Positions 22,427 to 36,100 of a stretch of DNA of 64,000 nt are shown here, piece by piece. The stretch is from contig NC_060025.1 of NCBI RefSeq assembly GCF_021134715.1, forward strand, positions 8,866,001-8,930,000. The letters are read 5' to 3'. The position numbers and the translations under genes were made by a program. The DNA is from Daphnia pulex. Lineage: Eukaryota; Arthropoda; Branchiopoda; Diplostraca; Daphniidae. How positions within the stretch are numbered: position 1 is the stretch's first letter; each line of letters starts with the position of its first letter. The notes under the pieces were generated by a model, which saw only the letters and a program-made list of their open reading frames with translations, searched no databases and was not told the origin of the DNA.

Positions 22427-25400
22427 ATGACCTCGGTGATGGCTGTGGACAGTGTGGTGGTTTTGAGGGTAGGAGAGGCTCATCGGTGTCGACGTCCGCC
22501 TGGAACGACATCGGTGCCTAGTAGCGGCAGTAACAACAGTAGGACGAAATTGTTGCCGTTGACCGGCGTCGGCGCAGCAAGCGGACAGCAGCAGCAGCTC
22601 ATACGAAACAGTAGCGATGGGACAGCAGTGCCGCCGTCGTCTCCTACCAACGCCGACGTCGTCGTTAGTTCACATCACTCGACGCAGCGCTTGCATTTCT
22701 TGACACACTGCGGCACCGTTTGGGTCGGCTGTTTACGCGATCAAGTCAGACATTGCTGGACAATGTTCACCAAACGAAAAAAAGGTTAGTCTTATTTTAA
22801 TTTTTTGAAAAATTTGAGCGGGAAAAAGGGAATTTTTTGAATAAAGTTTCGGTTACTTTTTTGAATCCGCAGTCCCCGAGGAACTGTGCGCCGCCCGTGT
22901 CACTTTTCAAAAAGTTTTGAAGCGTTTGAGGAAACTTTTCGTTACGAGTTAGACGAACGTCGAATGTGGAAAATTGGGTATCCCTGGGAAAAGAGTTTTG
23001 ATCGTGGGAGTTGTGTCTTAACTTTGATTCGATAATAGAGAGATCGTTCCTAACTTTATTAGATACAGTTTTTGAGTTGGCAACTTTATTTTAGTTTTAA
23101 CCTGATTGGGTTATATTCCCCGAATGGTTTAGATGGATCCCGAAGGATCCATTTCGTTCAGCCATGGAAAATGGGAGGGTGGAGGATCGATCGGAATTTT
23201 TCTTTTTATTATATTTTTCTTCTTTTAGTTTCTTAGTAAATCATCTGAAAAAGGCACTCGTGTTTTTTGCTGATTTCTCGTCTGTTTTTTATTTATTTCC
23301 AACAAGCGCAGGGCGGATGTAGCGCGTTTTTCTATTTCACATTGGTAACGAGTTTTTTTCCTTCTCTTCTTCCGAGGGTGGAGCTGCGGATTATTGTCGA
23401 TGGCCGCAAACCGCAGCGATCCATCATTGTCTGTCTGTCACGGTGTATATATTTCATTGGAAAATAATAACGCGAGCTCTAAATCCCCGCGCGTCCGCTA
23501 TTCAAACATTGACACACACACTGAAGCCACGCCTCCTGGCGCAGGGGGGCTATGAATTATGCTCGCAACTATCAACCCGCTCGTGTGATAAATGCGACAG
23601 TCCGACCATCGATTTCGATTATTTATTTATACTTTCAACAGACTATTCGTTATTTTTCCCATTTTTTGAAAAAGGAAAGGAAGGAAGGACCGGATGGAAT
23701 ACTCGGATGTGTGTCGCTCTTTCCTTCCGCTTTTGTTGTTAGTGGGTGGAATCTTTTGATGTTGTTGAGAGAGCAACAACCGGTCGTCCTCATTTGGTTC
23801 CGCGGGATTATCTGTCCTGTGCTGTGCTGGGCGGGAGCGTATCAAAATATGTTTTTCCTTCTTCTTGTTCCCACGACCAACTTATTTTTATGTGTCAAAA
23901 GGATTGGCTCGAGAGAAAGGAAAGAGCATCTTGTTTCTGTGTTATTCATAAAGTGGAGAGACTAAGGATCAAAAAGTTTCCCCCCGGCGGGACTATATTT
24001 GATTATGGACCTTTTGGCGCCGTCCGTTTTTATTTTAAAAAAGAATAAAAAGAGGAAAATTGATGGGATTCGCTGACAGATAAAATAAGAAAAAGTTTTA
24101 CGTCGACGATATTTTAACGATCCTTGCTTCGTGGGAGGGTATTTATTTATCCCTTAAGGGCAAGTAGAAACAAGAGACCCCCGTCAATGTTTGAACGCCC
24201 AACGGACATTTCTGGCCAATTGTCTTGTGTGATGGTTCAGTTGTTATGTGATATTATACAAGTCTGTAGGCCTTTAGATGTACACCGGTCCGTTTTCTCT
24301 CTCTCTTTACCCTATTATTTTGTGTCCCGTTTTTCTGCCCCTTTTGTCTTTTCTAGTTGTTATGGAATCGCTAGTCCCGCGGGAATGGGGCTCCCGACCA
24401 TCAGCTGCTCTTATACACACACAAAGGGGGGAGCGAGCGATCTATTGAGTTGAAATGAAACAAGAAAACTACTGCTACTACCGTACGGGGATCCTTGAAA
24501 TGTGCAAGGAGCTGATATGTTATTCAGGCGGAATAAGCGGCTAAGTGGAGAGGAAGAGTTTTTATCCAAGGTATAATAATAATTATTATTCTCATCACGT
24601 ACTTATATACCCAGCATACTAGGAGTCATGATCCAATAATCTCTTTTGAGAGGATGTAACTTTATATGTATGCCTTTATTAAGGCAACTTTAGGATGTTC
24701 GCGGAAGCTGTGAATAGGATACAGATTGGCCGGGGGATTTTTATTTATTTTTTTTTACACTTCTTTGTGTCGATCACGTGAGTTATTCAGCGTGTCTAGT
24801 GCTGGATTATGCGTCAAGTAGTAGCCGGGAAACCTTTTCAAAAATTCCTGTCATCCCAGTTTTCGGTGTTGGGTTGTTGGGTGGACTGGGAGGTAAATCG
24901 CAGCTGCAGGCCAGGGCACTTGCAATGAAATGGAATCTAATGGGACGGCCTGTAACTCGCCAACTTCATCCCGGTCCCGCAGTACGATACAACGTTTGTG
25001 GAAAGTTAACTTTTCCATTTTCCAACCCCTGAAATTAGTGGTGGATTGTTTCTTGTGGATTTTTTGAGGGTTGTGCGGTGCGTAGCGCCACCTAGCGGTC
25101 GGCGGAGGAACTAGACGCTGGAAACGCCCAAGAACGGAAAAAAACAACAACAAACGCACAGAGCCACAGATACAAACAAGAACACACACAATCAGGCAAT
25201 CCTCAATTCCCCTTCTGCTCTCCGGATGGATTTTGTTTTCTCTTTCGCCCTGCATCCGCTGGCTTTTGTTTTGTTCATTCGCCCAGCCAGTCACAGACAG
25301 ACAATAACAGCAACAACACATTTCCCCCTTGTATACTGTGCGATGCCTCGCCCGGGACACATCCGACGTCAGCGACGTTTTAGATAATAGACGACCGTGT

Positions 25401-28400
25401 TGCGTGAGCGTGTGAGGGGGTGGGTGGGTGGTATGGCTGTATAGAGGAGCGGGGGGTGGTAGCGAAACAAGAAGAGCGAAATGGAACAGTCTGGACTGAC
25501 TGAGAGATGGCCATTATTGATTTTTACACAATTTGAGTCTAGTCAGGAGTCGCGCTCCTTCGCAAGACGGGCCCGTCCGTCACACACAGACACTCTCACC
25601 TTACGTGCAAATGCGTCTGCTAAGGCCCTACTCCTTTTTTCTTTATTTTCTTTATTTTTTACTTTGTCTTGTTGATGTTTAGAGAGAAAGAGAGTGGGGG
25701 GTTCGGGTGGCATCCTAATGCTATTTGAAAGATGATCCTCGCTTATACTATCCGATCCCCCCCTCGCTCCTCTTCACCGTCGACCGCGTGAACGAGTTAT
25801 TCCCGCGAAATCTTCGTCCCCATAAACGGCCCTCGAGGATGTTGTAATCCATTCAAATGAGATTTTTTCCCGGAAAGACGATAAATGTCCATCATTTTCT
25901 CACGACAAAACAAAATGGCGAGGAAAAATGTTCCGTGCCATTTGACCCAATTTCCCATGTCCCATTGTCTTTCTTTTTTTACCTTCCAGCACGCCGGATA
26001 TTTATAGAAGAAGAAACGGGAATCTTAACGCGGATCAAAATTCCTCCGGCGGACATGTCCTTTTTGTCATTCCTTTATCCGTCCGTCCAAATTGGCACTT
26101 GCGGAATGTCCCCGATGCGCAGGTATGAAAAGCGGCGCGCGTTCGCAAGAGAAGAAAATCCCGCAGTTCTTTTTTAACACAAAAGGTGGTCTGACCTTCC
26201 TTTTCTTCCCTTCTAGATATAGTACCACACACACACTGTGTGTGTGTGTGTTGTGTGTGTGTAGAGTTGTTGTACACTCCTCCTTTGGTAGAGCGTGTGT
26301 GTGTATAAGACCGGGACTCCAGGGCCGGCTGGAGTGGCATTCCGCCTCTGTCGCTCCCGCAGTGCAGTACGGCATTACAATCACTCTTGATTCGGTTATT
26401 TATTATTATTATTATTATTATTATTTTACAGTTTTGTTGTTGTGGACTGTGTGTGTGTGTGTGAAATTTCAAAATTTTGCGGCGGTGTGCGGAATTATAA
26501 TTTTTTTTTTGTTTTCGGTATTGTGCGGATGGGACCGTTTTTGTGTTGGCAGGAGACAGAGGAAGGGGGGCGGAGTAAATGTGATTAGCTGATTGATAAA
26601 AAGGCAAGAAGAAAAGAAAAGAAAAAAGGGGGGAAAACGTTTTCTGTTGTTTCCGGTCGGTGCGTTCTGTTGGTTCACGTTTTCTTCATTTGCGTGAGTG
26701 CTCGTTGTCCCCGTCATTTGCCCTCGAGTCAAAAGTTTTCACGCGTGAATTTTCGCCGTTCCCTCTAATTCAAAAGTGAAATTTGTGATTTTTAAAAAAT
26801 GTCGAAAAAGACGAAAGAAGCTCAACTGGGTACATCAAATCTCAAATTTAATTTGACATTTATGTGGTACTAATTTTATTTAATTTTTAATTTTATTTGT
26901 TTTTAAAACGCAGAGGAAGATTTGGATGATGTCATGTTTGGTAAAACAACACGCCACCGACCGGAGGAATTAAAATCATTGGAACGGTCAACTAAATTCA
27001 CCCGGAAGGAGATCCAGCTGATTTACCGCGGCTTCAAACAGGTTATATTTCTTTTCCATCCATCTTCTTAATATTTTCAAAGTTGTACTGCTTCTTTCTT
27101 TTGACACACAAAAATGTTTATTTTATTCTTGCCATCATTTATATGTACGCGCATGATATCCCCCCTTGCTTCACATTTTCTCCTTTTGTGTGTGTGGGTG
27201 AATCCGGCGGACGCCTTGCGGGAAGGATCATTATGAAAAATTTCCCTTTTGCAGAGCTCTCAGAATATTTCCTTTTTTTGCCTTTCGGGGTTTCGGTCGA
27301 GAGAGTCCACGAGGAGAAGAGAAGTCCTTCTTTTCTATATCGTCGTAATGATCCTTCAACTCTCTCTGCTTTTTCCACCCTCCACCCGACTATCTTTTGT
27401 GCGCTCTGTGTCCTGTGCAGATAGATAGATATATATTCTTGTGTGCCATTGCTGAATTGACGCTAGGAAAAGTAGAAAGGCTTATGTATAAAATATCGAT
27501 CCCATGGCCGAGAGAGCAAAAGTCTTGTGAAAGCGGATTGAGACGAATGGGGAAATATTATTTCGGCCTCTTTTGTGTTGTGCGTGTGCCATTCCTTTTT
27601 ACATACACACAAGTTTTTGATTTGTGTTAGTAGTATTTCAACAGCCACTTTGGCTAGTGACCACTCTGCTTCTCCCCCCTTGGGCTATTTGATCTTTTTG
27701 AAGAGGGAGAAGAATTTGACTATCATCAAGTTTGTACACACAAATTCCTCCCCACCCACTGGGCAGTCACAAGGAGTGGGTGGACATGATTCATTCAATA
27801 CTCTTCTTGTTCTTCCATTCGTCGCTTTAATTCAAAGTGCCTGTGGCTTCCGATGGGGCATTTGCGGGTTTGATCCGAGATGAGCCGTTTGGGAAAGGTC
27901 GAAAGTGCTTTCAGATCTGATTCGATCGGGATTAAGGAGAACGTGGATAAATCTTTTAGAAAACACGCCCACACTCGCGTTGCGTGCTGCTGTTAAAGGC
28001 AAACGCGTGTACCGTCCGTTTCTCTCTCCAGGGGGACAGCAATAACAAAAAAGGAACCAAAATTCTTAGCTTCTAGTTGACTAAAAAAGAAGCCGCTCTC
28101 TCAGTGACCAGCTGCTGCTGCTGCTCTTTTCGGCTTTCAAAAGACAAGCCCAGCAGCGGCTATAAAACAAAATACCAAAGTTCGGATAGGCAAACGAGCG
28201 GGAAACTTAAAAGGATAAATTTAATTTTGGTCCAGTGAATTAAGACGAATATTTCTTTTCTCTATCCAGGTCCTCCGCGTGTAGGATCGATAAAATTGGC
28301 ACCCATCGTCTCTACACACTACCGTCGCCTCCCTTTGTGTTTCGCGTGTGAAATTTACGAGGTGGAGGGGGGTCGAATCATAAATTCCGTTTTTCCTCCG

Positions 28401-31400
28401 GGTGCCCAGTCAGTTGAGCAGGTCAATAGATCTTAACTAAAAAGGAGAGTTAAGAGAGAGAATCCTTGCCCGTCTTCTTATACGCTCATAACAAAATCCC
28501 TCCGGTCTCTCATTTTGTTGTTTAAAAAATCTTTTTGGATGTTGTGTGGTTTTGGGAGGTCCTTCGCTCTCTCTCGCCGCGCATATAAACATATGCGGCG
28601 CGTCTAAATATAAAACTTTTTGTGGGCAACGGGGTTCCGGATTTCTCTTTCAGCAGCTTTCTCAACGCGGATGAGAACATGGGTGGGGGGATTCGGTAAT
28701 AAATCCTGTCGCATTGTAAAACAAAAAACAAAAATATTAGTTCATGTAGAAACTTTGGCTACAGTTGTTGGCCACGGATCTGGCAGCCAAAATTGAAAAC
28801 AAATTCCTCTGAGGAATTGAATTAAAATCCAGAAAAAACAAAAAATATAAAATTGGATATCAAAATTTCTTATTTTTATTTTTATTTTTTTGCAGGAATG
28901 TCCCAATGGGGTGGTTGACGAGCAGTCCTTCAAGGAAATCTTCGTCCAATTCTTCCCGCAAGGAGGTGATACATTTTTCTATTTCTTTTTATAAGCGCGA
29001 AATTTGAATAGTTATCCCGTAGAGGGAGAGAATGTGAACCAAATGTCATCTTGTCAATATTATTGATCCGACTGGAGTTTTGGGAGGGGGTACAATTTTC
29101 TGAGAAGAAGGGGGTTACGCAACACAATAGTCGCCTTGATTGGCGAAAATCTTTTCCCCCTCCCCATTCATCGGATGTTGCGCGAAAATCGGATCTTCCA
29201 GGAAGGAAAGAAAAAGTTTATTTTGATTGTTATTATTTGTGATGACGATGATGATACCTCGGACGTATAAATATGTCCGTTGCATTGAAAGCGAATTCCG
29301 ACTCACGCCATCCGCTCATCCGGCGTGTAAACCCACTCATCCGTATGTGTATGCCTCTACCTTTATACACTGGTAGGGAGGTTGTACCGTGTATTGCACA
29401 CACACACACTGTCGTAGTAGTAGTAATCATATCGTTACAATATTCTTGGCGTGTCCCAGTTAAGTCGCAGTATAAAACTACTACTACTACCCCGCTGCTC
29501 ATGTTTTTGACATGGACTGTCCTTATTATCCATGTGCCGGAATAAGAAGAAGAAAGAGAATAAGACTCTTTTTGGCGCACGTATATCAAATTCCCTCTTG
29601 TTTTTCCGTGTTGTTTATACCTTCAGGGAGTTCAATATCATTATTCAGCCAATCGTCATACAAGAAAGAAAGAGAAATAGTAAAATTATTCTATAAATAA
29701 AATAACCCAAAACGGATGAGACTCTCTCACGACAGGTCGCCATCCGTTTATATTTAGACCGCCCAAGTTTTTGACAAGGGACAGATTTAGGTAGGACCGA
29801 TCGAGTACTATTGTATTGTATAGTATCGGGGCTTTAGCATGCATCATTGAAAAAGGGGACCATCTGAAATCGAATCGAAAAAGAGAAACTTTTCAAAAGA
29901 GAAGAATGGGTTTGGCGCCGAAATAAATCAAAAAAAGTTGTTGTTGTCTGAGAGTGCCAACAGCAGCAGCTCTCTGAAAAAGGAAACATCCAGCCAGTCA
30001 GTAGCTCCTTTATAGTACTGAGAGGATTATTGATCCTGGTAGGAGAAGGGAGGGAGGAAGAAGAGGGTGGACTTTTGGGGTGGGAGATCCTATATGCCCG
30101 TGCTGGATAATGGATGATATGGTGCAACAGCGTAGACTCTCACTCTCTCCAGTTGTATTCTATACATGAAAATGATGTGAGAGAAGTCTGTGGGGCTATA
30201 CATCTGAGGGAATTGTGTGTCTAGAATGACGTCAAACCCAAAAGTGACCTCCTCATTTCTCTCCTCTCTAAAGCTTATGATTACCACACACACAGACAGA
30301 ACAACATTTTCTCGGTAGGAATGAACATAAAAGGGAAGGATATTTTTATATAATACCGCGCCATTGTCCCATTTTTTTGCTTTTACACACACATCCTAGA
30401 TGCCAGCCAGTACGCTCATTACGTGTTCAAGACTTTCAAGAATGGCGGCACTGGTACCATCAAATTCGAGGTATTATGATTAGAGTGAAATACATTTGGC
30501 AATTTTTGAAATTTGGATTGATTTTGGAAAAACAGGATTTCCTCCAGTCGTTGTCGCAAGCCTCTCGCGGGACGATCCAGGAGAAGTTGAGGTGGATTTT
30601 CGGTCTCTACGATCTCAACGGCGATGGATACATTAGCAAATCTGAAATGACTAGCGTGTAAGTTGTTTAAATTTTCAAATTAACTATTGCAATTGTTTAT
30701 ATTTTTCGCTTATCCCCCTCAGGGCTATGGCCATTTTCGACATGCTGGGTAGACACGCAGCCCCGGCCGTCGACGATCAAACAGCGTCCAAGCACATCGA
30801 TCAGATCTTCCACGTACGTTGTGTTATCTCATCTCGAATGTCTTTTTCATTTCCTCTCGATTGTGTTTGTTGACATCGTCGTCGTCGGGAGATTGTTGTT
30901 GGCCAAACCCCTTTTTAGGAGTTAAAGCAATCAGAGATGATGTAGCTAAAAAGGATAAAAGCGCTAAAGCTGTATTTATAGACACCCAGAGGCTGTGATT
31001 TGTTAATGAGCTTCATAAGTAAACTTTTTAGACGGAGAGGGGGAGTCGACCGGATCAGTTGCAAATCAAATCAAAAACAACAGAAATAACTAGTGGCTCA
31101 CTCTACTGTGTTAACCAATTAAGTGACTTCATTAAGCCATTCGCATGGCGCTGATGTTGTATAACACACACACCAATCGACAAAAAGGAAAATTTCCTTT
31201 TAGCCCCCCACTTAAACGTGTAGGAAAAATAAGTTCGTTTAGGTCGTCTAGTCTCTTTATGCTCAAGAGTTGCTGGACCGTGTGTTCATCTCTCCGACGC
31301 TTCTTTTATTTATTTTTTCTTATTTATATTGACAATGAAAGATGAACCCAATGATCTCATCGTTCTCTTTTTTTCCACCTCACTTTCATTAGTGTATAAA

Positions 31401-31744
31401 TACAAGGGGGAACTATGTGTGAGGATGACGTAAGATGATATTGGGTGGAGACTATTGATGGTCTGTCGTTGGTTCGCTTATGGTTGATATTAACGCACTC
31501 AATCCGCCAAAAAACTTATATATTTTACTATTTTACTTTCTTTAATAAAGCCAATGTGTCTGCGAAAAATATATTAACTTGCCTTTTTTTTTGTTCGGTG
31601 GGTGTCGGTCGCTCTGCTTGATTGATGATACAGAAAATCGATGTGAACCATGACGGCCTTATCACTTTCGAGGAACTGAGCCAGTGGTGCACGCGGGAGG
31701 AACGCTTCGTCAAATCGCTTGGTATGCTCGACACGGTGCTCTGA
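22427..31744 (+). CDS. Kv channel-interacting protein (KChIP), EF-hand calcium sensor
   Basis: KChIPs bind the N-terminus of Kv4 channels and tune A-type potassium currents in neurons and muscle. Exons: alternative first exon 1a 22427-22784 or 1b 26799-26829, then common exons 26914-27041, 28896-28965, 30400-30470, 30536-30657, 30723-30813 and 31634-31744. Isoforms are 316 and 207 residues; both first exons end in phase 1. Core motifs are [20 protein letters not shown], then [16 protein letters not shown] and FVQFFPQGD, typical of the family. EF3 ([12 protein letters not shown]) and EF4 ([12 protein letters not shown]) are complete calcium loops; EF2 ([12 protein letters not shown]) lacks the first Asp, and EF1 is degenerate as in all KChIPs. 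No N-terminal myristoylation glycine is seen. Large introns (up to about 4 kb from exon 1a) contain microsatellites. Confidence 0.92.
26226..26262. repeat. Self-complementary CA/TG microsatellite
   Basis: A CA run followed at once by a TG run, able to form a hairpin. Flanked by a second short TG run near 26295 and another at 26450. Confidence 0.8.
26397..26425. repeat. ATT trinucleotide microsatellite
   Basis: About nine ATT units in the intron upstream of KChIP exon 1b. Confidence 0.85.
27042..28895 (+). other. KChIP intron 2
   Basis: 1.85 kb of non-coding sequence, T-rich, with GT-AG ends between EF-hand exons. No further exon is supported. Confidence 0.6.
28966..30399 (+). other. KChIP intron 3
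   Basis: 1.4 kb with GT-AG ends. Contains short TAG/CTA triplet runs (29414-29425 and 29476-29490) that are complementary to each other. No exon seen. Confidence 0.6.
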
Positions 31745-33738
31745 AAAATGAAACTAAACACCAAAACATAATTTTAACCAACCAGAAAAGAAACTTTGCA
31801 TCGTCGTCTTTTATTAGTCATTTTTATTTTTTCAAATAATTCAAACCAAAATTTTCATCTTTCAAAACAATTTGATCATCAAAATATTTCTACCCCTCCG
31901 CGATGGTGATGGAAAACAAATTCTTTCATATTATTTTGGAAATATTATTATTATTTAATCGAGCAATAAATAAAATAAATAGTTTGTGTTTCTAGGTTGA
32001 AGATGTTGAATGATGAGTGCGCATTCCCCCCACCCACCCATTGAATTTGTTGTCCCTGAGAAATTCAAATTTTTCACAAAACATTTTACTTGTAATAATA
32101 ATCCTCTTATCAATATTTACAAAACCATCAATTATTATGAATAATTATGTAAATTGTTGTGATTTCATCATTCGAGAAAACTCATCTTCTTTATTTTTCG
32201 ATCAATCCGATAAACGATTGATTGTTTAATTATTATTTTCTCAGCAAATCATCTTTCAATGTGTGAATTCTAAATTCTTATATACAGTCCTCCGAATCTC
32301 TTCCAAAAAATACAAAATTGTTACTCGCATAGATTTTAAAAGAAACAAAATCCTCCTTAATTAATCGCTTGGTTGATCTAATCGTTTTAATTAAAATCTC
32401 GGCAGATCTCGTCACGGGAGTAAGAAGCACAAAAGTGGAAAAGCAGAGAGACAGCACACCCAGCAACTTTGTGAAATATTATTCAATAAGAAAATGTCTC
32501 ACGGATGGCTGGTTTGTTGTGTAACTTAAACCCAAGACTCCTGCCAACCGGAAATTCAACTGCCTATCCCTTTAGAGACTCGATTCAATTTCCGTTTTCT
32601 TCGTGAGTCTGGCGTCTCTTCTTTGACGTGATTTTCTTTTCTCAACAAGTTTCGCAAACCTTTAAAAACATTTTCAAACAGTTGTCTATGAATAACGCAG
32701 TTGCTAACGTGTGTGGGTAGTAGCTCCTTTCATTGAAAGCCTCTCAACGTCCGCACACATTCCTCTTCTGTCTGGGTGTACCGTTAGAGTCCCGGCAACT
32801 CACGGCCGGGGCACCAAGGTATCGATCAAGCGTCTCGAGGCACTTTTTATAGGCGAAATAGGAACCCTCTACTACTTGTATACGTGCTCGACATTCAGCC
32901 GATTTCCCAGCAGACTTTCCTTTTTTTTTCGTTTGTGTTTTATTTCCGTCACATGAAATAAAAACTAGGTGGAAAAGAAACAAAAAGTTATACTCCCGGC
33001 TATTTGACGCTAGCGAAAAGTGTTGAGACTTTGGGTGGTGGGAGCCGGTGGGGAATGCAATTCTTTTTGCTAAAACAATAAAGCGCATATTTTTATGTCA
33101 TCCGAGCAAGGGGTGGAAAAAATGGTTAAGAAAAGTTGATACTCTTATATTATATAACGACAGTTGCGCGCCGAGATAGCTATTTTGTGTGTGTCATCCC
33201 TGGGGGTATTTACACGCTAGACATTTCACCGGTGCAGTGCAGATATGCTATAGGCCTATATAGCTGAAACTGCGTTGAATTTATGGGAGTGAAAGCTGTA
33301 GACTTATATATTTTTGTACTTGTTGTCATGGCGATTTTCAACAGGTGCAACGCTGTGTGGAAAGAAACTGATCGGCTTAATGTGTGGGAAAAATAACAGC
33401 AGGCGAATTTTTCTAAAGGTCAACAGAGACATCAGGCGGAGTAAATAATAAACTTGAGAATTATATGAATAATTTCACTCGACTGATTTTCATTCGTTGG
33501 GGTAGGTTGAGAAAAGCACGAGCAATTTCCTCACGAAATGTCTAGAACTAGAAGAAGGTAGGATACTTTGATCATTTGATATGCAAATGTGCGAGTTGTT
33601 GGAAGCTTCAAGGAATATCAAATATTTTAGCTCTAGAAGGAGACAAAGTTTTAAAGTTTTTCTGCTCAATTATTCCTTGTCTGTTTTTCTTTTTTTTTAA
33701 ACAAAATAAAAAGATTTTATGTTATATGCCCCAGAGCC
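31745..33738. other. Intergenic between KChIP and QDPR
   Basis: About 2 kb. The KChIP 3' UTR, with AATAAA at 31965, takes up the first part. The rest holds no convincing gene; several short open frames have no coding character. Confidence 0.5.
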
Positions 33739-34978
33739 ATGGCAACGTCCATTGCCGCCAAAGAGGAAACGTCGAATGGCCGTCGGCTGCTACAGACCCA
33801 TAATAATAACCCTTGGTGGCTCCTCGCAAGGAATTTATTTTGTCTCTTTCTTCTGAGTTTAGTAACAACGGTTGCGCTGGTCAAATTCTTTGCCTTCATT
33901 CAACATCAACCAGCGTCCAACACAAACGCCATGTCGTCAAGCGCATCAAAAATCATAGTTTACGGAGGTACAGTATCACTACACATATGCCGGGTGTGTT
34001 TTTATTCAATCTTTTCAATTAATCACATAGGTCGTGGAGCCCTTGGAAGTGCCATTATCAAGCACTTTAAAGCCAAGAACTATGTAAGTGTGTCTTGAAT
34101 TAAAAATGACTCGTCTGAATGTTAAATTCACACCTGAACATTTTCCCTTTTTTGTACCGTGTGTGGGTGCAGTGGGTTGGAAGTATTGATCTGGCAAATA
34201 ACGATGAAGCAGATGCCAACATCCTGGTGGCTCCTGACTCTTCCTGGACTGAACAGGTATATGGTGTCATACTTTATGATTAGCTCGGCCTCATTCTTTT
34301 AATTTCTTGATTTGTAGGAGAAAGCTGTTTTGGAGGATGTGGCCAAAGTGCTCGATGGTCAATCCCTTGATGCCATTTTATGTGTGGCTGGCGGGTGGGC
34401 AGGAGGCAATGCTGCTCATGCTGATTTTGTCAAAAATGCAGACCTCATGTGGAAGCAGAGTGTCTGGTCCTCTGTCCTCGCTTCAGCCATTGCCTCAAAG
34501 CACTTGAAGGAAGGTGGACTGCTAACCCTAACTGGGGCTAAACCAGCTTTGGAAGGTGTGACTATTCATGTCTCATAAATATTGGCCGAACAGAGTTCAT
34601 TAAAATTGGAAATATTTAAAGGCACTCCCGGCATGATTGGATATGGAATGGCTAAAGCAGCTGTGCACCAGCTCACAAAGTCCTTGGCTGCAGGGGATGG
34701 TGGTCTACCCAAAGACTCTTCTGTTCTGACCATCCTCCCAGTCACCTTGGACACGCCAATGAACCGTAAATGGATGCCTAAAGCTGATCATTCCACTTGG
34801 ACTCCTCTTGAATATGTTTCAGAGTAAATTAGCATTAAATTTTCATAATGTTTTTTTTTAATACTTACGCCATTGTAGGATGATGGAGAAATGGGCGAAC
34901 AAAGAGGATAGGCCTGCAAGTGGCAGCCTAGTTCAACTACTTACCGAGACTGGCGCAACTAAATTGGTGTGTGCTTAA
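33739..34978 (+). CDS. QDPR: Dihydropteridine reductase with N-terminal membrane-anchor extension
   Basis: QDPR reduces quinonoid dihydrobiopterin to tetrahydrobiopterin with NADH, recycling the cofactor of phenylalanine, tyrosine and tryptophan hydroxylases. Six exons (33739-33967, 34031-34083, 34173-34256, 34318-34555, 34622-34823, 34879-34978) give 301 residues. From Met65 (33931) the protein is a standard short-chain dehydrogenase: KIIVYGGRGALGS dinucleotide fold, AGGWAGGNA, the YGMAK catalytic Tyr-x3-Lys, and [18 protein letters not shown]. That part alone is 237 residues, the usual length. The upstream 64 in-frame residues contain a hydrophobic helix ([20 protein letters not shown]) and have no counterpart in ordinary QDPR. 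Start choice is therefore open: 33739 gives a membrane-anchored form, 33931 the cytosolic one. AATAAA is at 35164. Confidence 0.94.
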
Positions 34979-36100
34979 ATTCCATTACAGGGCACGATGA
35001 CAAGCAGCTACCAAACTTATTCATTCTATCTAATCTTGCCAAAAAGGTATTACTGCATGTGAGTTAATGTGATGCTTGCGTAGTTTTGATTTATCGTGGT
35101 GTTTTATGGGGTCTTCTAATTAATGTTGTCTACATATCTACATTTTAATGATGTTTGTTATGGAATAAAAATCACTCAAACGCTCAAGATTTTATTTATT
35201 TTTTTTTTAGTTTGTGTACTGAATTAGTGACCCATTCATGCCAAAGTCATTAAGATTGATGAAGACACGTAGCCTCATTCTTAACGCTACTGATGTCTTA
35301 ATTTTCCAAAATTTGTGATTGAGGACTAGAAACTAGATTCAAGACAAAAGCAAAACTGGGCCATAATTTTCCGCTTTATCGCCCTATGGGTTTTTCTTTT
35401 TGGTTATGTGATGAGATAAAGCACAGCTGCTTTGCTGACAGCCTGACACGAACATTTCAGAGTATAATAATACTCTATGGCTGGCCTTCAAACGACGAAA
35501 AACGAAATGGTTCTAATTGCGGTTAATTCAAAGCCTGCTGCCATACTGTTGCTGCGGTTTTTTTTCTTTCTTTCTTTTCAATTTCGCCAGATTGAAGGGA
35601 AACGGGAAACGACTCGGAACGGAAACCTAATTTCCGCTCTTTTTTTTATAAATAACAGTTTGTTACTGAATTTCAAACAGAATTCTTCTCGCTATCTCAT
35701 TGGGTTTTTTTTCTCTGTTTCTTTTCTGAATTTGACAGATTCACTCGTGTCGTGAATAGTACGTGCAGTTGCTTTAAAAAAAAAATTTAATTTCTTTAAT
35801 TGGCTAAAATTTATATCCTGGTGAGAAGAGGGTTCGTGTGAGTTTCGTTGGCGCCACAAAAAAAAGCAACGCGTTGTTATGCGGGGGAGCGAGTCGCGTA
35901 TCATCGTCTGCTGCTGTCACCACCACCACAATAATCGACAGACTGTGGAGAAACCAACACAGCAATATGATCCGCTTGAAGACTTTTTCCGTTTCTTTAC
36001 TACTACTACTGTGTTGACGACGCTGAGAAAGTTGAGATTGTGCTAGCAACTATTTATTTAATAAAAGTCAGTCGTCGGTTTTTCGCGTGAGCTTTGAAGG
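34979..36100. other. Intergenic; QDPR 3' UTR and DOCK 5' UTR
   Basis: 1.1 kb between two plus-strand genes. QDPR poly(A) signal AATAAA lies at 35164-35169. The part after about 35900 probably holds the DOCK transcription start. No other gene is seen. Confidence 0.5.

Larger units (their letters stand above)
22785..26798 (+). other. KChIP intron 1a and internal promoter region
   Basis: About 4 kb of non-coding DNA between the two alternative first exons. It contains a palindromic CA/TG run (26226-26262) and an ATT run (26397-26425). The promoter for exon 1b should lie just upstream of 26799. No other coding exon is supported. Confidence 0.5.

Noticed and set aside
26035..26607. 190-codon minus-strand open frame
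   Set aside because: Driven by microsatellite translation (His-Thr and Ile runs) within a KChIP intron.
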